Source of the DNA: an uncultured Clostridia bacterium
GTDB lineage: Bacteria > Bacillota_A > Clostridia > Oscillospirales > Oscillospiraceae
Reading direction: 5' to 3'
Assembly: GCA_947166955.1 (NCBI GenBank)
Contig: CAMVGI010000068.1
Location: 1-7,053 of the forward strand
Length of the DNA stretch: 7,053 nt
The position numbers and the translations under genes were made by a program. Below, one piece after another: positions 6,540-7,053 of this stretch. The notes beneath the pieces are model-generated. The model saw nothing but the letters and a program-made list of their open reading frames with translations. It searched no databases and was not told where the DNA came from. How positions within the stretch are numbered: position 1 is the stretch's first letter; each line of letters begins with the position of its first letter.

Positions 6540-6568
6540 TTGAAAAAAGAAGCGGAACGTTATATAAT
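6540..6568 (+). promoter_or_regulatory. Near-consensus sigma-70 promoter for the YitT-family gene
   Basis: TTGAAA (6540-6545) and a perfect TATAAT (6563-6568) are separated by 17 bases, the best promoter in the window. Transcription would start near 6575, giving a leader of about 34 bases before the ATG at 6609. Confidence 0.82.
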
Positions 6569-6608
6569 AATGCCATCCGTGATCATAAAGGATTGAGAGG
6601 TTTCCGCC

Positions 6609-7053
6609 ATGCTCCACAAAGCCATGCAGAACCGCTGGACGCGGCTTGTGCTCGCCGTGATCGGCACCTTTATCAACAGCTTCGGTCTGAACTACTTTAT
6701 CGTGCCCATGAGCCTGTACGGCGGCGGCGTCACCGGCGTGTGCCAGCTGGTGCGCACGATGCTTGAGCGCGTGATCGAGCTGCCCGCGGGCATAGATTTC
6801 GCCGGTATTTTGTATCTGATCGTCAACATCCCGATCCTTGTTTTGGCGTGGCGCTCGCTGGGGCGCGCCATCGCGCTGCGCACGATCATCTGCACGCTCT
6901 CCTCTTCGCTGTTCCTCAGTATCCTCACCGCGCCTGCGACGCCGATCATGGAGGAGCGGCTCGCGTCCTGCCTGGTCGGCGGTATCCTCTGCGGCTTCGG
7001 CCTCGGGCTGACGCTGACCTGCGGCGGCACGAGCGGCGGACTCGACGTGGTGG
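6609..7053 (+). CDS. YitT-family (DUF161) membrane protein, N-terminal part (3' end outside window)
   Basis: The visible 148 residues match the N-terminal membrane half of the YitT family, a widespread Firmicute inner-membrane family whose transport role is not settled. Membrane helices alternate with family motifs: FGLNYFIVPMSLYGGGVTGV (residues 25-44), YLIVNIPILVLAWRSLGRAIALRT (about 71-94, in the order typical of the family), and GGILCGFGLGLTLTCGGTSGGLDVV at the end (about 124-148), corresponding to the conserved GG-T-GG-D motif. The frame remains open at the last base; family members usually have about 280-300 residues with a C-terminal soluble DUF2179 domain, which would lie beyond the window. 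The ATG at 6609 follows GAGAGG (6595-6600) by eight bases; a second in-frame ATG at 6624 lacks a better site. The gene has its own strong promoter and is divergent from the minus-strand operon. Confidence 0.9.
   Translation, partial: MLHKAMQNRWTRLVLAVIGTFINSFGLNYFIVPMSLYGGGVTGVCQLVRTMLERVIELPAGIDFAGILYLIVNIPILVLAWRSLGRAIALRTIICTLSSSLFLSILTAPATPIMEERLASCLVGGILCGFGLGLTLTCGGTSGGLDVV

Overview
The window reads as ordinary chromosome from a GC-rich, low-plasmid-content Firmicute, most likely a member of Clostridia (inference). The reasons are a phosphate butyryltransferase-type enzyme, a secreted protein with S-layer homology (SLH) domains, a YitT-family membrane protein, strong purine-rich Shine-Dalgarno sites and AT-rich -10 boxes set in an otherwise GC-rich sequence. 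I see no transposase, integrase, phage gene, CRISPR array, tRNA or rRNA.

Layout. Positions 1-639 (+) hold the C-terminal third of a membrane-integral pyrophosphatase (hppA). It is followed after 22 bases by a phosphotransacylase of the Ptb/Pta family (662-1588, +), and this pair ends in a strong intrinsic terminator (1640-1680). A separate promoter (1747-1775) drives a SulP-family anion transporter with a C-terminal STAS domain (1835-3487, +), which ends in a perfect hairpin terminator (3506-3540) that also serves the convergent minus-strand genes. On the minus strand, three genes run in the order 6395->5790 (unrecognised 201-residue cytosolic protein), 5736->4243 (secreted protein with SLH domains and a HAD phosphatase domain), and 4204->3545 (VanX-type D-Ala-D-Ala dipeptidase). 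Their gaps are 53 and 38 bases, with no terminator between them, so they probably form one operon, driven by the promoter at 6446-6474. Divergently, a near-consensus promoter (6540-6568) drives a YitT-family membrane protein (6609 to the window end, +, truncated by the window).

How the genes fit together. The first pair is energy metabolism: pyrophosphate-driven ion pumping and acyl-CoA/acyl-phosphate exchange. The minus-strand operon looks directed at the cell envelope, with a wall-anchored or secreted phosphatase and a peptidoglycan-precursor dipeptidase. The transporters (SulP, YitT) stand alone. There is no convincing new multi-gene system here. The items most worth a second look are two CxxC pairs inside the phosphotransacylase, the SLH-HAD fusion paired with a VanX homologue, and the unrecognised first gene of that operon.
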